A stretch of 64,000 nucleotides of DNA, from contig JAMXBB010000009.1 in assembly GCA_024138015.1 (NCBI GenBank), positions 39,492,344 through 39,556,343 on the forward strand, read 5' to 3'. The DNA is from Lumnitzera littorea (taxonomy: Eukaryota; Streptophyta; Magnoliopsida; Myrtales; Combretaceae). Below are positions 1-10,143 of the stretch, piece by piece. A program made the translations under genes and the position numbers. The notes beneath the pieces were generated by a model, which searched no databases, had not been told where the DNA came from, and worked only from the letters and a program-made list of their open reading frames with translations. Within the stretch, counting starts at the first letter, position 1, and the number at the start of each line of letters is the position of its first letter.

Positions 1-605
1 GGAATGTTCTAGAGTTTCGCATATGTTAGCGGCCAAAAGAATACTAAGATATGTGAAAGGGAATTTAGATTATGGTAGTTTATTGCAAAAGAAGAGTATT
101 GGGTGTGATAGTGGTGTAATTGGATTTACTTATTCAGATTGGTATGGTGATAAGGAGGATAGAAGGAGTATGACAGGATATATGTTTAAGTTTAGGAATT
201 CTCCTTTTGCTTGGTGGTTAAAGAAGCAACTAGTAGTGACTCTGTTGTCTTGTGAAGCTGAATATGTAGCAGCTTCTACTGTTGAATGTGAGGCTATTTG
301 GATTGCAACTTTGCTTGAGCAAATGAAAATGAAGATTATGAAGCCAATAGAGTTGGAGATTGATAACAAATCAACTATAAATCTTACCCAATATTCCACT
401 ACACATGGAAGGAGTAAGCACATAGAAACCAAGTTTCATTATCTAGGATATCAAGTAAATCAAGAGAAGTTGAAGTTGTTGTATTGTAGTATAGAATAGT
501 AATAAGTTGATATATTGACAAAGCCATTGAGAGCAGACAAGTTTGAAAGATTATGAGAGTTGATTGGTGTGAGATCATTAGAAGCATGTTGACAAATCCA
601 TATTA
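1..605 (+). pseudogene. Ty1/copia pol fragment, RNase H end
   Basis: The 3' end of a copia polyprotein enters from the left edge in frame. Visible RNase H landmarks are AAKRILRYVKG, the SDWYGDKEDRRSMTGY block, SCEAEYVAA (the usual SCEAEY acidic motif), DNKSTINL and HGRSKHIE. These are the standard order and spacing for plant copia RNase H. The frame is open to about position 496, then three consecutive stops (tag taa taa) fall just before the conserved VDILTKPL-like end, which is still readable after them. Another stop follows. The copy is therefore dead. A purine tract (aaaggggg) follows at 605-612 and leads into the 3' LTR. Earlier pol domains lie outside the window. Confidence 0.93.
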
Positions 606-612
606 AAGGGGG

Positions 613-943
613 TGTATGCAATATAGATTTATTAAAATGTTGTACTTAACCAATAGAGCAATTAGGAAGTTGTAACCGACTAAGTAAGTGTATAAATAGG
701 AGGAGTTAGTGTTAAGTCAGTAGAGTGTGTGTATGAAGTACATAAGTGAGAACAAGATAAGTGAGTGTTCAAGAGTAAAGAGTGCAAGTGTGTAGTATAG
801 TGCAACTTAGTGTATGTGAGAGTAAGAAACTTTGTGAGTGATACACAAAAATAAAGTGAAAGGAATTTAAAGTGTATTTGTATGTGTGTAATGTTCTGTT
901 TATGTAATTTCTACGAATTTTCTAGCGAATAAGTTTTCCAACA
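613..943 (+). mobile_element. 3' LTR of the copia element
   Basis: The segment starts TGTATGCAA directly after the purine tract at 605-612 and ends TTTTCCAACA, giving TG...CA termini. It has a TATA box (tataaata) at 691-698, as expected for an LTR promoter. The partner LTR lies outside the window, so length (331 bp) and ends are inferred from the TG/CA rule and the adjacent tract only. If the MATE gene once ran through here, this element sits in its last intron. Confidence 0.75.
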
Positions 944-1963
944 AGGATAATGTCCTTAAGCATATGCATGAGTCCTTCCATTGATTACTAAGTGCATTCA
1001 CATCTGTAAGAATTTCGTTTAAAATTCTTAAATTCTAGATCAATAATTTAAAAATCTCTTTCTTTTTCTTTTTTTTTTTAAAGAATCTCACCATTTTATA
1101 GGTTTTTAATAATTATTTATATTATTTACGAGATTAACAATACAAACTTTAAATGAAAACAATACTTAAAAACATATATATGGCGGCTTTTTGTGGTTCT
1201 TATTAAGGACCTTAAATGTTGAAGGATTCAACCCCATTGGTGAAGGGCTTATTTATAAAGTCCTTCATTTTTAGAACCCATGTCAAAAAGCCCCATTAGT
1301 GATGCTCTAAAGTCAAATTATCAATATATATACATATGCTTATATATATATATATATATATATAAAGAGAGGATAATTAGATGACTAAAGTTAAATTTTG
1401 CTTATTCCATTACAACCCATATAGAAAATTGAAGGCTTATATTCGATTTAGCACTTTAGTTCTATATTGATACATTGTGTATTTGCCTAAATTAAATAAA
1501 TAATTAATCAAATGATAAGGCAAAAATTACACATACAATTGTGGAGATGATTTGCAAACACAACTCTTAAAGTTCTAATTCGGCTTATCTCATAATGTGA
1601 CTTTGCATCCCATAACTTTTTTAATTTATTATTCAATTAATCCTCATGTGCTATTGCAAAATCCCAATATTCATTATGAAAAGAACCACAAATAGCAATG
1701 ATTTTATGACTTTAGCAACCTTTTAAGGGTTATTTGCTCATTTTATAAAGTTACAAGATGTAAAGTCACACATTAAGAGATTAAGAATCCTATTTATACC
1801 TAATCAATAATTTATGAAGTACATTTGCATATTTTCTCTATATTGAGCAAAATGGAATAATCCATGGATATCAATATGCTGCCAAGATTTTGCACATAAG
1901 GAGCCATGGCCAATCTCCTCAATGTATAAATAATGTATACTTAAGTAGGAATTAAATATGTAC
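944..1963. other. No gene; part of MATE intron 5
   Basis: I searched the minus strand for the last MATE exon, normally beginning (G)VAVGSGWQ, and found nothing like it. The stretch contains a MITE-like segment, a TA microsatellite at about 1341-1364 and otherwise AT-rich sequence with no coding signal. Confidence 0.6.
1180..1310. repeat. MITE-like segment with repeated CCCATT motif
   Basis: Two related blocks (accccattggtgaaggg near 1230 and ccccattagtgatgctcta near 1291) flank a short AT core. This resembles the edges of miniature non-autonomous DNA transposons common near plant genes. No target duplication was established, so the family is not assigned. Confidence 0.35.
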
Positions 1964-4900
1964 CTGATAGAACTGGTTGAACACTGTTTAACAAGATGGT
2001 GAATGCTAGAAGAAGAGAGAGCTTGTTCACTGCATGAAGGACTGGTTTGCTGGTAGAAAATATCAATGCTAACTCATTATGGAAGATCAATATGAGCAAC
2101 CAAAAGAAGAGGCCGATCACAACTGATGTCGCCACCGCCACTGCCGTTGCAAACTTAGCTCCTCTTCCATTGCCTGCTCCTAGCTCATTTGCCACCCTAA
2201 CCCTGTCATTATCAATGCCCTTCGTTTCTTATTTCCATTAGGACACATAAAGTGATTAATAACATTGTGAACAAGTCAAATATACTTGTTTAGATCGTAT
2301 AATAAGACGTTTTACACTTTTCAATCCATTAGTCATTCTCCTGATATGTATGATATGAATGGTTTGAATATTATATTTCACATGTTAAATATATTAAATA
2401 AGTACTCTTGAACATCAATAACTGTAATAATATTGATAGAAGGTGTAAATCTTGCTCTGTTTGTAAAGCACTTCGCCTTAATGTTTTATTCACTTGTGTG
2501 TATAATAGAAGAAATAAATTGTAGTATTATAAATTAAGGGTATATTACATCTATCTCTCCTAATAACTATTAAAATTACATTGACACTTATGTTTTCAAT
2601 TATACATCTACAACTCTATGATATAACATCGACCTCCTAATAAGTTTGAAAAATACAAAAACTCTGTACTCAAGTTCCATCATTACAAATAGACAACTTT
2701 AAAGAGGTAGAAATGTATGTTGGAAGGGATATACGCATAAAAGAAGGAAAGTATTGATACATATTATATACAATATTAAAGGTTTACTGAAATGGTGGAT
2801 ATAATTTACTCTAAAATCATCCTTAGTAAATTCTCTTACAACGTTTCATGAATGAAGTTGTACAAAAAAGTGTGGTTGATTTTTGTTTACATCTCCTTTG
2901 TCTTTTAATCTACATTCCACAGGACATCAATGATTATATCTTGAAATAGTCATACTTGTTGTCCATCCCAATATTATAGATACAATTTCAAGAGCGAAAT
3001 GTTGTGAGAAATACTGTCATTACAATAGCAGAATTATGCAACAGCAGCTTAAGGCTTTGTATTGATTTTGTGTTTATTTGTATGTTAACAATTAATTTAG
3101 TAGTTACACATGTACAATTTTTATTTGACCACTTATCATTTTTTTATTGCTTTATAGCTGTATATACATATGTCTTATACCAAACTCTTCAACCAACTAG
3201 TCATTTTTCACATCTCATAAATCTGTGCGACGGTTCTGCTCTCTCTCTTTCACTTGAGTCTACTGCATCTGTCAAAAGCAAATTATACTCAAGCACTTTC
3301 TACTCGTAAGCTTTAGAAATTCACAAATGTCGAATAGCTAAATGTAAAGGGTTTTTTTTTTTTTTTTTTCTCTCTCTCTCTCTCTCTCTCTTTAAAAAAA
3401 CAAAGAAGATATAAATTAGGCTATTCCTCTGTGTATATATATATATATATATTTAGAGATTCCACAAGGTGTGGTCAATTTGTAAATTTATACGTATCAA
3501 ATTGCAAGAGTCTAATGTTAATATATTTAATGGACAGAATCTTAATTGCAAAAATTTCGTCAGACACTAGTCAAAGTTTCTCGGTTTTCTCAGTATCACA
3601 TGCAGACATGAAACGTTACAGAGGCTGTCAAGTGTGCAGAATCAGAACCACCAGTGAGATTTGTTGTCTTTTTCAAGTCAAGGAGAAACAGTAATCCTTT
3701 GCATTAAGTTGAATGCTACTTTCCGTAGAGGAACCCCAAGGCAGGGTCCTGAATATCACTGGATTCAATTATTAATTATTAAGTGTTACCGATGAGTTAC
3801 CGCTCAATCCCGATTATGTGTGGCTACTTAGAGTGGAAAATAATGTGGAACAAAGTAAGTGGAAATTCTTTCTTTTTGGATAAAAATGAGATTTCAATTG
3901 CACAAAATTAATTAGTGCAATATATTTATTAAGAGTGTGTTTGTTTCATGCAAAATGTTTTTAAGATTTCTATATTATATCTTATGATCAAAGGTTTAAA
4001 ATTATCATATATAGATCGTAAGAATTTACAGTTACAAATAACTTTTAGTCACAACTAATATAAATGATATCTACTAGTAGTGATTAACCATCACAATAAA
4101 TTTAAATGCTAAATAGGAAATTAAGGAAATGATTTCTATCTTTTGAAAGAAAAATAATTACTTCCCTTGTTTTCTATTAGTATTTTCTATAATTGCTAAC
4201 CACAATCAATAGTGAATATCAAGAAAGGATTTAATGACTATTACATATTAAATACCAATAAGATATTATTATATATAATGGGTGTAAAATGATGATTGAT
4301 TTATAAACTATCTATATAATTATTATACGTGTCAACATTTTATTGGTATTTATACACTATGTGCACATAACACTTAATGTATAATACTAAATGAATCTTT
4401 TTTTTTTTTTTTTGTAAGTATCATTACCTTCATCATCACTTACCATTACAAAAAGATTATCATTATAGTATTCAACCACTATAAATCTTTGATTTTAACA
4501 ACTAAGGAAATAAAGCCAAGTAAAAACAACTTTCGTAAAATCAATGCACCCTAAGATGATACTTTAGATGTTTCTTCTTCTCTTTTTCCCCTTCTTTCTA
4601 AATTCTAATGCACCCATACTCACTCACTTGCACCAATTTTTCTCCAGGAAAAGGTTGGTTTCACATGTGGATACTTATTGGTTCATTTTTACTTGACATC
4701 ACCTATTTTTCTATGTTTCTTCCAAACCAAACATACTATTCTTTTATTTTTCGTGATGTCTACTCTAGAGAGTCAATATATATGTACACAACACACACAC
4801 AATTAATCTCATAGTGGGAAACTTCATCTAGTTTAGTAAAGAAAATAAAAAGTGACAGACTAAATAATTATGTCATTATTGACTAAGTCTTGATCCTAGC

Positions 4901-7900
4901 AGCCGGACGATCAATGTGAATATGACAAGCGATTTTAGTTTGACCATTCATAAGCTAAAAGCCAAAAATGTGAAAAAAGGGGATAGAAGGATACGCAAGT
5001 TCTGCTGTGGACTGACTTGTTTAATTTGACATGAATTTTTTGTTTCACTATGCCATTTTGCGCTATTATTGATACCAAAAGGGATTAATGGACACATAAT
5101 TTACATCAAATTGTACACAATAATTTAGCATTTCATTTTCCTTTCTCAGACAGATCGTGTTCCATCAATTGATCAACCAAAGTAATAGTTGGAGGACAAG
5201 TTTAAAACTAGAAAGAGATACAACCTCTTAACCTAACCTAACCAGGCGGACCTGGACGTATTGGATCCTGCATCTTGGAAATCAAGACTCGGCAATGACC
5301 ACTTCAATTGATGGGTCTGGCACAGGTTTAGGAGCCGCTGGACCAAGTTATTTCGATCTATTTTCTTATATATATATATATATTCTAGATCCCAAAAAGG
5401 AGGACCTTCGACCTTCCCATAAACTTGCCGAGACCTCATTGGAATCTCGACCCGTCCTATGCTTGGATCTAGATCTTGTACCTAGCACGATAAGTCTAAT
5501 ATGAGACACGAGGCAAATATGTCTCGTGCTTATGTTTATGGTAAAACGGAGAGATACGTCGAAAAAGAATAGTGATAGTATCATAAGCAACTTTTACATT
5601 TATATTAGTGTTATTGTGTGAAAGCGTATAGATTTAAAAATTTCCACTTTCCATAAAATAGTGGAGCTTGCTTTATTAAATTGAATGCTCTGAGGGAGAT
5701 TCATCAACAAAACCGCTATAACAATAATGATTATTGTACAATAGAAAAACAAGGAAAACTGGATAAAGCAAAGGACAGATCTTTTTTTCTTTCTTTTTTG
5801 TCCCCCTAAAATGACAATTTATTATTAAATGTTTCCTAAAATCATTTATTGCCTCGAGTGTGTACATAAAGAACAACTGGGATAAATATTAAAGATTCTT
5901 TATGTGGCAGCATAGGTATCTATATATTAGGACATGGAGAAACTTTGTATGTATATATTCATATATATGTATATGTAAAATAAAAAAAGATTTTTTTTTT
6001 GTTATAATAATTGGAGACTAACATTTGAATTTATGTTAGTACGGTGGATTTAACCATTCAAATTCATACATTGGCAACTAATAGTTTTATAATGATATAT
6101 AAAGAAACAATCTTGGAATTAGAAAAGGCTAAGAAAAAGAAATTACCCGGTAGCAGCAAGGAATGCAAAAGGAATCATCATCTCCCACCCATTTATAGTC
6201 ATGCTGCCAGATAAGACCAAGGTAAATTAAAAATTCATAAAGTTGAATAGCTGACCAAATGTTTCTTTCCTCGGCCAAACAAAACACACACCTAAGATAA
6301 ACTAAATATTGTAGACGAAACCTCAGCAAAATACTAGAGTGGTGCATATTCGGTTTTGAAACTGATAGGGATGGTTCACTTGACATCCATTTTATGTCGA
6401 TATATATAATATAATAGTATGCACCAGACAAAGGAAGTAATTCATATCCAATTGAATTCGTATGTGGCTAAAAATATTGCTGACCATATGGACAAAGCAT
6501 CCACCGCAATTTCAGCGTTCTTCAGATTTCCAGTCATCAGGATCAATATTCTATAGTACCAATTCTCCAAGCTGCATACATATTCAACCACCAAACATAA
6601 AAAGAAAAAAAAAATCATAAACTCCAAGTATATACATATATATACAACATTGATTAATTAAAAAAAATAGATCAGTACCGTACTGTTATTTATATTTCAT
6701 AAGACATGTTTGATAGAATCATGTTAACTGTTGAAAATTAAAAGTGCAGGCATTTATTGTACTATTATTAAGTGATAAAATTCATTTGTGGATGGGAAGA
6801 ATTACCAAAGCATTAAGCCTGAGGCAGCTGAGAGTTTAACAAACTCCCAAAGACCAGACAATGCTTCTATGGAGAAGCCTGTCCATGTAAGTGGACAACC
6901 ACCACAAATACTGTAAAGAAGATGACCTCCTGCCAACACCCACCAAGAAAAGTTGAGAGTCACGGCCGTTCCGATCACTCCGAGTTGAAGCCTCGACACG
7001 AACAACCAACTCACGAAAATATGTACCAGAAGAGCTACTAAAGACACCCATGCAATCACTCCTGTTTTTAATTGACTTTGCAAGAACCTTTGTAAAGGAA
7101 ACTGAAATGCAAAGCTGAAGTGAAGTGGTATCAACCAAAGGGACACCTTCCCAGATAACTCCGCTACATCGTGAGGCTGCCCCAACAACTTCAAAAATGG
7201 CGCGGCAAACGTATATAGAGGCAATAGGAGAACACAACACAGGAAGAGAACAATCCATGATCTTTGCATGTACACACCCAACATGTAGTACTTTTTTGCT
7301 CCAAAAGCTTGCCCACATAGGGTTTCTAAAGCACTTGCCATTCCTAGCTGCCGAAAAAAAAGAAAAAAAGAAAAAAGAACACAGACATCTATTCAGATAT
7401 GATGGTGTCGTCCTTAATAAGAACGAAGAAACAAGATATATACACACAAATTGATAATTTCGTGACAAACTTCATATGATGTGGCTGGAAGATCAGAGAT
7501 CGATCCATCATCAAACCATTGAAATAGTTATAGAAATTAATGCAATAAAGATTTTATCTAACAATAGAGTGAACGGGCTTTGCCATCTCGTTGCATATGC
7601 AAAGGTAGAAGCTCACTTTGGTATGAAAAACAAAGATGTATGCCGGGAGGCCGAAGTCAAAACCAACGATGACATTATTGTCTAGGGGAAATTAGATGGT
7701 CTGTTCAATCATCCGCCCATTGAGATTGCTATAGAAGTTAATATGATTGAGATTTCAAGGGTCAGATGATAGATTAAACAGTCCCGTAGTTCATAGCATT
7801 TATACAAAGATAGAGTGGACTTGATTGAGGATGAAAAACAAAGATGCATACCAGGAGTCCAAAGTCGAAACCAACGATGACATTGTTGGCAAGGGATATA

Positions 7901-8118
7901 GCAGCAAGTTCGAGGTCCCCCAGATGTCCTGCAAAGGCTTGAGTGATGACCAACATAGAATAGGAGGCAAGACGGCTAAAGATGGAGGGTCCAACTATAT
8001 GCCATAACTTCTTCGATTCAATTATGACCCTTGTTGTGAGATTCTGTTCTTCATCATCACCGTGTTGATTCTCTAGTAGATGAGCTTTTGGTTCCTCTAG
8101 AGAAGAGCTTCTTGGCAT
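1964..8118 (-). CDS. MATE/DTX efflux transporter, 5 exons, last exon missing
   Basis: Multidrug and toxic compound extrusion (MATE) family, DTX/detoxification type, a multi-pass membrane antiporter exporting metabolites or toxins. Exons on the minus strand: 8118-7852, 7347-6806, 6571-6485, 6203-6147 and 2202-1964. All four junctions are GT-AG and keep frame (phases 0, 2, 2, 2). Hallmarks: a Leu/Glu-rich cytosolic N-terminus, then GHLGDLELAAISLAN, GMASALETLCGQAFGAK, ENWYYRILILMTGNLKN, INGWEMMIPFAF, and VRVANELGAGNGRGAKFATA across the exon 4-5 junction. The wording of the last two blocks fits the DTX20-27-like clade. The five exons give about 397 residues, while the family is usually near 490-510. 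The final 90-100 residues, starting at a phase-1 donor (CTATCAG|GTAC), are not in the window. Either that exon lies left of the copia element or the gene is truncated. Intron 1 carries a tandem duplication and intron 4 is about 3.9 kb. Confidence 0.93.
2203..6146. other. Large MATE intron 4, no embedded gene recognised
   Basis: This 3.9-kb intron separates the 57-nt exon 4 from exon 5. The other introns between exons seen here run from about 230 to 505 nt. It holds a T/TC tract, TA runs (3436-3451, 5370-5382) and AT-rich filler. The size suggests old insertions, but I could not find clean transposon ends. Short open frames here lack codon bias or family motifs. Confidence 0.6.
3352..3393. repeat. 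Poly-T plus (TC)n microsatellite
   Basis: About 18 T residues run directly into roughly a dozen TC dinucleotides, inside MATE intron 4. A second, TA-type run follows at 3436-3451. Confidence 0.9.
7498..7895. repeat. Tandem duplication copying the MATE exon 1 end
   Basis: Two diverged direct copies, about 7498-7690 and 7705-7895, offset by roughly 205 bp. The right copy contains the working end of exon 1 and its GT donor. The left copy, inside intron 1, contains a decayed version of the same exon end (still readable as NNVIVGFDFGL) whose donor reads GC instead of GT (cccggcatac against cctggtatgc). Matching blocks on the plus strand are gaaaaacaaagatg and aaccaacgatgacatt. Confidence 0.85.
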
Positions 8119-8196
8119 CTTCTCGTTGGCCTCTTTTTGCTTCTAAGTATACCTACACAATTTAATTAGTCATCTTTGTAGGACAGGACTACTTGC

Positions 8197-8206
8197 TATT
8201 TATATA
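8197..8206 (-). promoter_or_regulatory. TATA box of the MATE gene
   Basis: On the minus strand the sequence reads TATATAAATA, 79-88 nt upstream of the ATG at 8118. That predicts a leader of about 50 nt, normal for plant genes. Confidence 0.7.
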
Positions 8207-8900
8207 GACGTGTAATGGGACGAGAAAGATTTGTTTGACACATCATAAATTGGACATATTAACATCAAAATAACCAACGTAATAATTGAAGTCTAGATGC
8301 GTGCGACTGCTAAATAGTCATTTCCTTTTACTCCGGTGTAACAATATTAACAGTGTGATATCCGAAACAAGAAGGACAGTAAAGGCATAAAATGATTCAT
8401 TTGGAAAATTAAATGTTCTTTTACTTTTTTTCTTTTTTGTCCCTTTTAAAGTAATGATGCCATACTGTAAAGGAAAAAAAAAATCATATATAACAAGAAA
8501 ATTAAATGTTCTTTTACTTTTTTTTTTTTTGTTGGGATCTTCTCTCTACAAAGGCATAAAATGATTCCTTTGGAAAATTAAATGATCTTTTAACTTTTTT
8601 TTTCCTTTCAAAGTGATGATGCTATACTATAAAGGAAAAAAAAAAATCATATATAACAAGAAAGATTGATAAAATCAAGCATATTGTTTTCTCCAAATAT
8701 ATATTTGTTTGAATTGCAAAACTTAATATTTAAAAAATGTCTACCATTAAGAATGTAAAGAGATAATAGAAATCCATTGAGCTTAAATCACCATTGTGAA
8801 ATCTAGATCAAATTGCCATGTAGAGAAAAGATCTCGATATCTTGATATTATGTGAAATGATTATAATGGAGAGAACGAATTTTTACTTTCTAATGATATA
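8207..8900. other. MATE upstream region, no gene
   Basis: AT-rich sequence upstream of the MATE promoter. Apart from the direct duplication listed separately, no coding or transposon signal was seen up to the outer LTR at 8901. Confidence 0.5.
8381..8664. repeat. Direct duplication of about 115 bp upstream of MATE
   Basis: Two copies begin with aaaggcataaaatgattc at 8381 and 8550 and end with aaatcatatataacaagaaa, offset 169 bp. A third partial piece (aaaattaaatgttctttta) sits between them at about 8498. The copies differ by a few substitutions and homopolymer lengths. Confidence 0.85.
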
Positions 8901-9559
8901 TGTAAAGGGCAAAATTTAAATTTAAATTTAAGCTTTAAGCTTATTAATTAATTGAGTTTAGCTCTTTGAACTGAGGTAAAATAGTTCAAAGAGTCAAGTC
9001 TAAATACTTGAGATGATTAAAGGAGTTTTCGCATGGTAAGCTTAGAGTAAGGCCGTTGAATCCATTTGATCAAATCTTTTTTGGTTTAACTCATATTAAA
9101 ATAATAAATAAAGCCTTCATCTAGACCTAAACCCATAAAATAGCCTACTTAAAATTCATTAATAAAGGGTTTCAATCTTAACCATTTATCACCATTATGA
9201 TCTGATAGATAATATCGACAATCATTCTCTATACATATCCCCTTCATCTCCTCATATGAAAGAGGGAGAAAAACTATCATTAACGCTGTTACTTTGACGG
9301 AATCTTGTCTCAAAGATAAAAAACTTAAACACCTCAAGAACTTTATCCCATTATTCATCAATTGTGAAGTTCGATACCATCGCACTCCTTCATCTATCTC
9401 TATACGTATTAAAGCTTTACCAAGATTACTTACTCCTCCTCCCTACACTACTCCCCTAATCATCTCGTATAGAGCACTTAAGTTATTTCCCTAGTCACGT
9501 GTAGCATGACTTCACATACGGCATACATGTGACCCTTGCATCGATACTCATACCCCACA
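8901..9559 (+). repeat. 5' LTR of the outer element
   Basis: Begins TGTAAAGGGC and ends CATACCCCACA. It is colinear with 18546-18652 joined to 33266-33843; shared blocks include gaaagagggagaaaaact, cacctcaagaacttta and cattattcatcaattgtg (the last with minor changes). The TATA position is degraded here (tatacata) but intact in the 3' copy. Confidence 0.87.
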
Positions 9560-9564
9560 ATTTT

Positions 9565-9581
9565 TGGTGACTAAATTGAGG
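9565..9581 (+). promoter_or_regulatory. Primer-binding-like site of the outer element
   Basis: The sequence tggtgactaaattgagg lies five bases after the 5' LTR. It resembles a decayed TGGYGACTC...GGGGA primer site used by several plant Ty3/gypsy elements. I did not match it to a specific tRNA. Confidence 0.5.
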
Positions 9582-9604
9582 AGAAAAGATTTGATACTCA
9601 TATC

Positions 9605-10100
9605 ATGGTACTTTTAAGGCGAAGATAACCTAATCCTAATGATGAAATTCATCAAGAACAAGATGGTACTATTCTCACTAACAATCAAAATCCACCTCTA
9701 GTAAGAGATATGAATCAAGGAGATGGTTCTTAAGAAGGTGTTCCCGATAATGCACAACTAACATGAGAGCTTTAACAAACTAATCAGAATCTAAATGAGC
9801 TCAAAGTGATGTTTGCCTAGTGTATACCTGTTTTGACTGCTTCGTTGCTGTGCAATAAAGGGCAATTGTTGTAGGTCCCTCCAATATGATGGAAGAACAT
9901 GTTACACAAGCTTCTTAGCCACTTAATCTCTTAAACACTGGAGACCAAAATGCTCCTAAAGTTGAGGAGCAACTTCCTACAGTAGAACCTATACCTACAT
10001 AGTATACCCTACCTGAAATGATAAATCAAGGAATTCAGATGGGAGGTTCATCATATTCATGTGCCACCCCACATACTAAGTTCAATAAGTCCATACACTC
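9605..10100 (+). pseudogene. gag-like N-terminal relic of the outer element
   Basis: From the ATG at 9605 a broken frame reads a polar, Asn/Gln-rich stretch (RPNPNDEIHQEQDG-like with a stop inside, then QTNQNLNELKVMFA). The position just after the primer site and the coiled-coil-prone composition fit the start of gag in Tat-type elements. At least three in-frame stops occur within the first 75 codons. No zinc knuckle or later gag domain was found. Confidence 0.45.
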
Positions 10101-10143
10101 CAAGTGAAAAAATAAAATTACGAAGAAAGTAAGGGCAACAATA

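Noticed and set aside
3004..3309. 101-codon frame in MATE intron 4
   Set aside because: AT-rich intron sequence with no motif; hydrophobic bias is expected from T-rich DNA.
5480..5545. Short inverted repeat cacgag...ctcgtg
   Set aside because: Only a 6-bp arm; no terminator or RNA structure can be supported.
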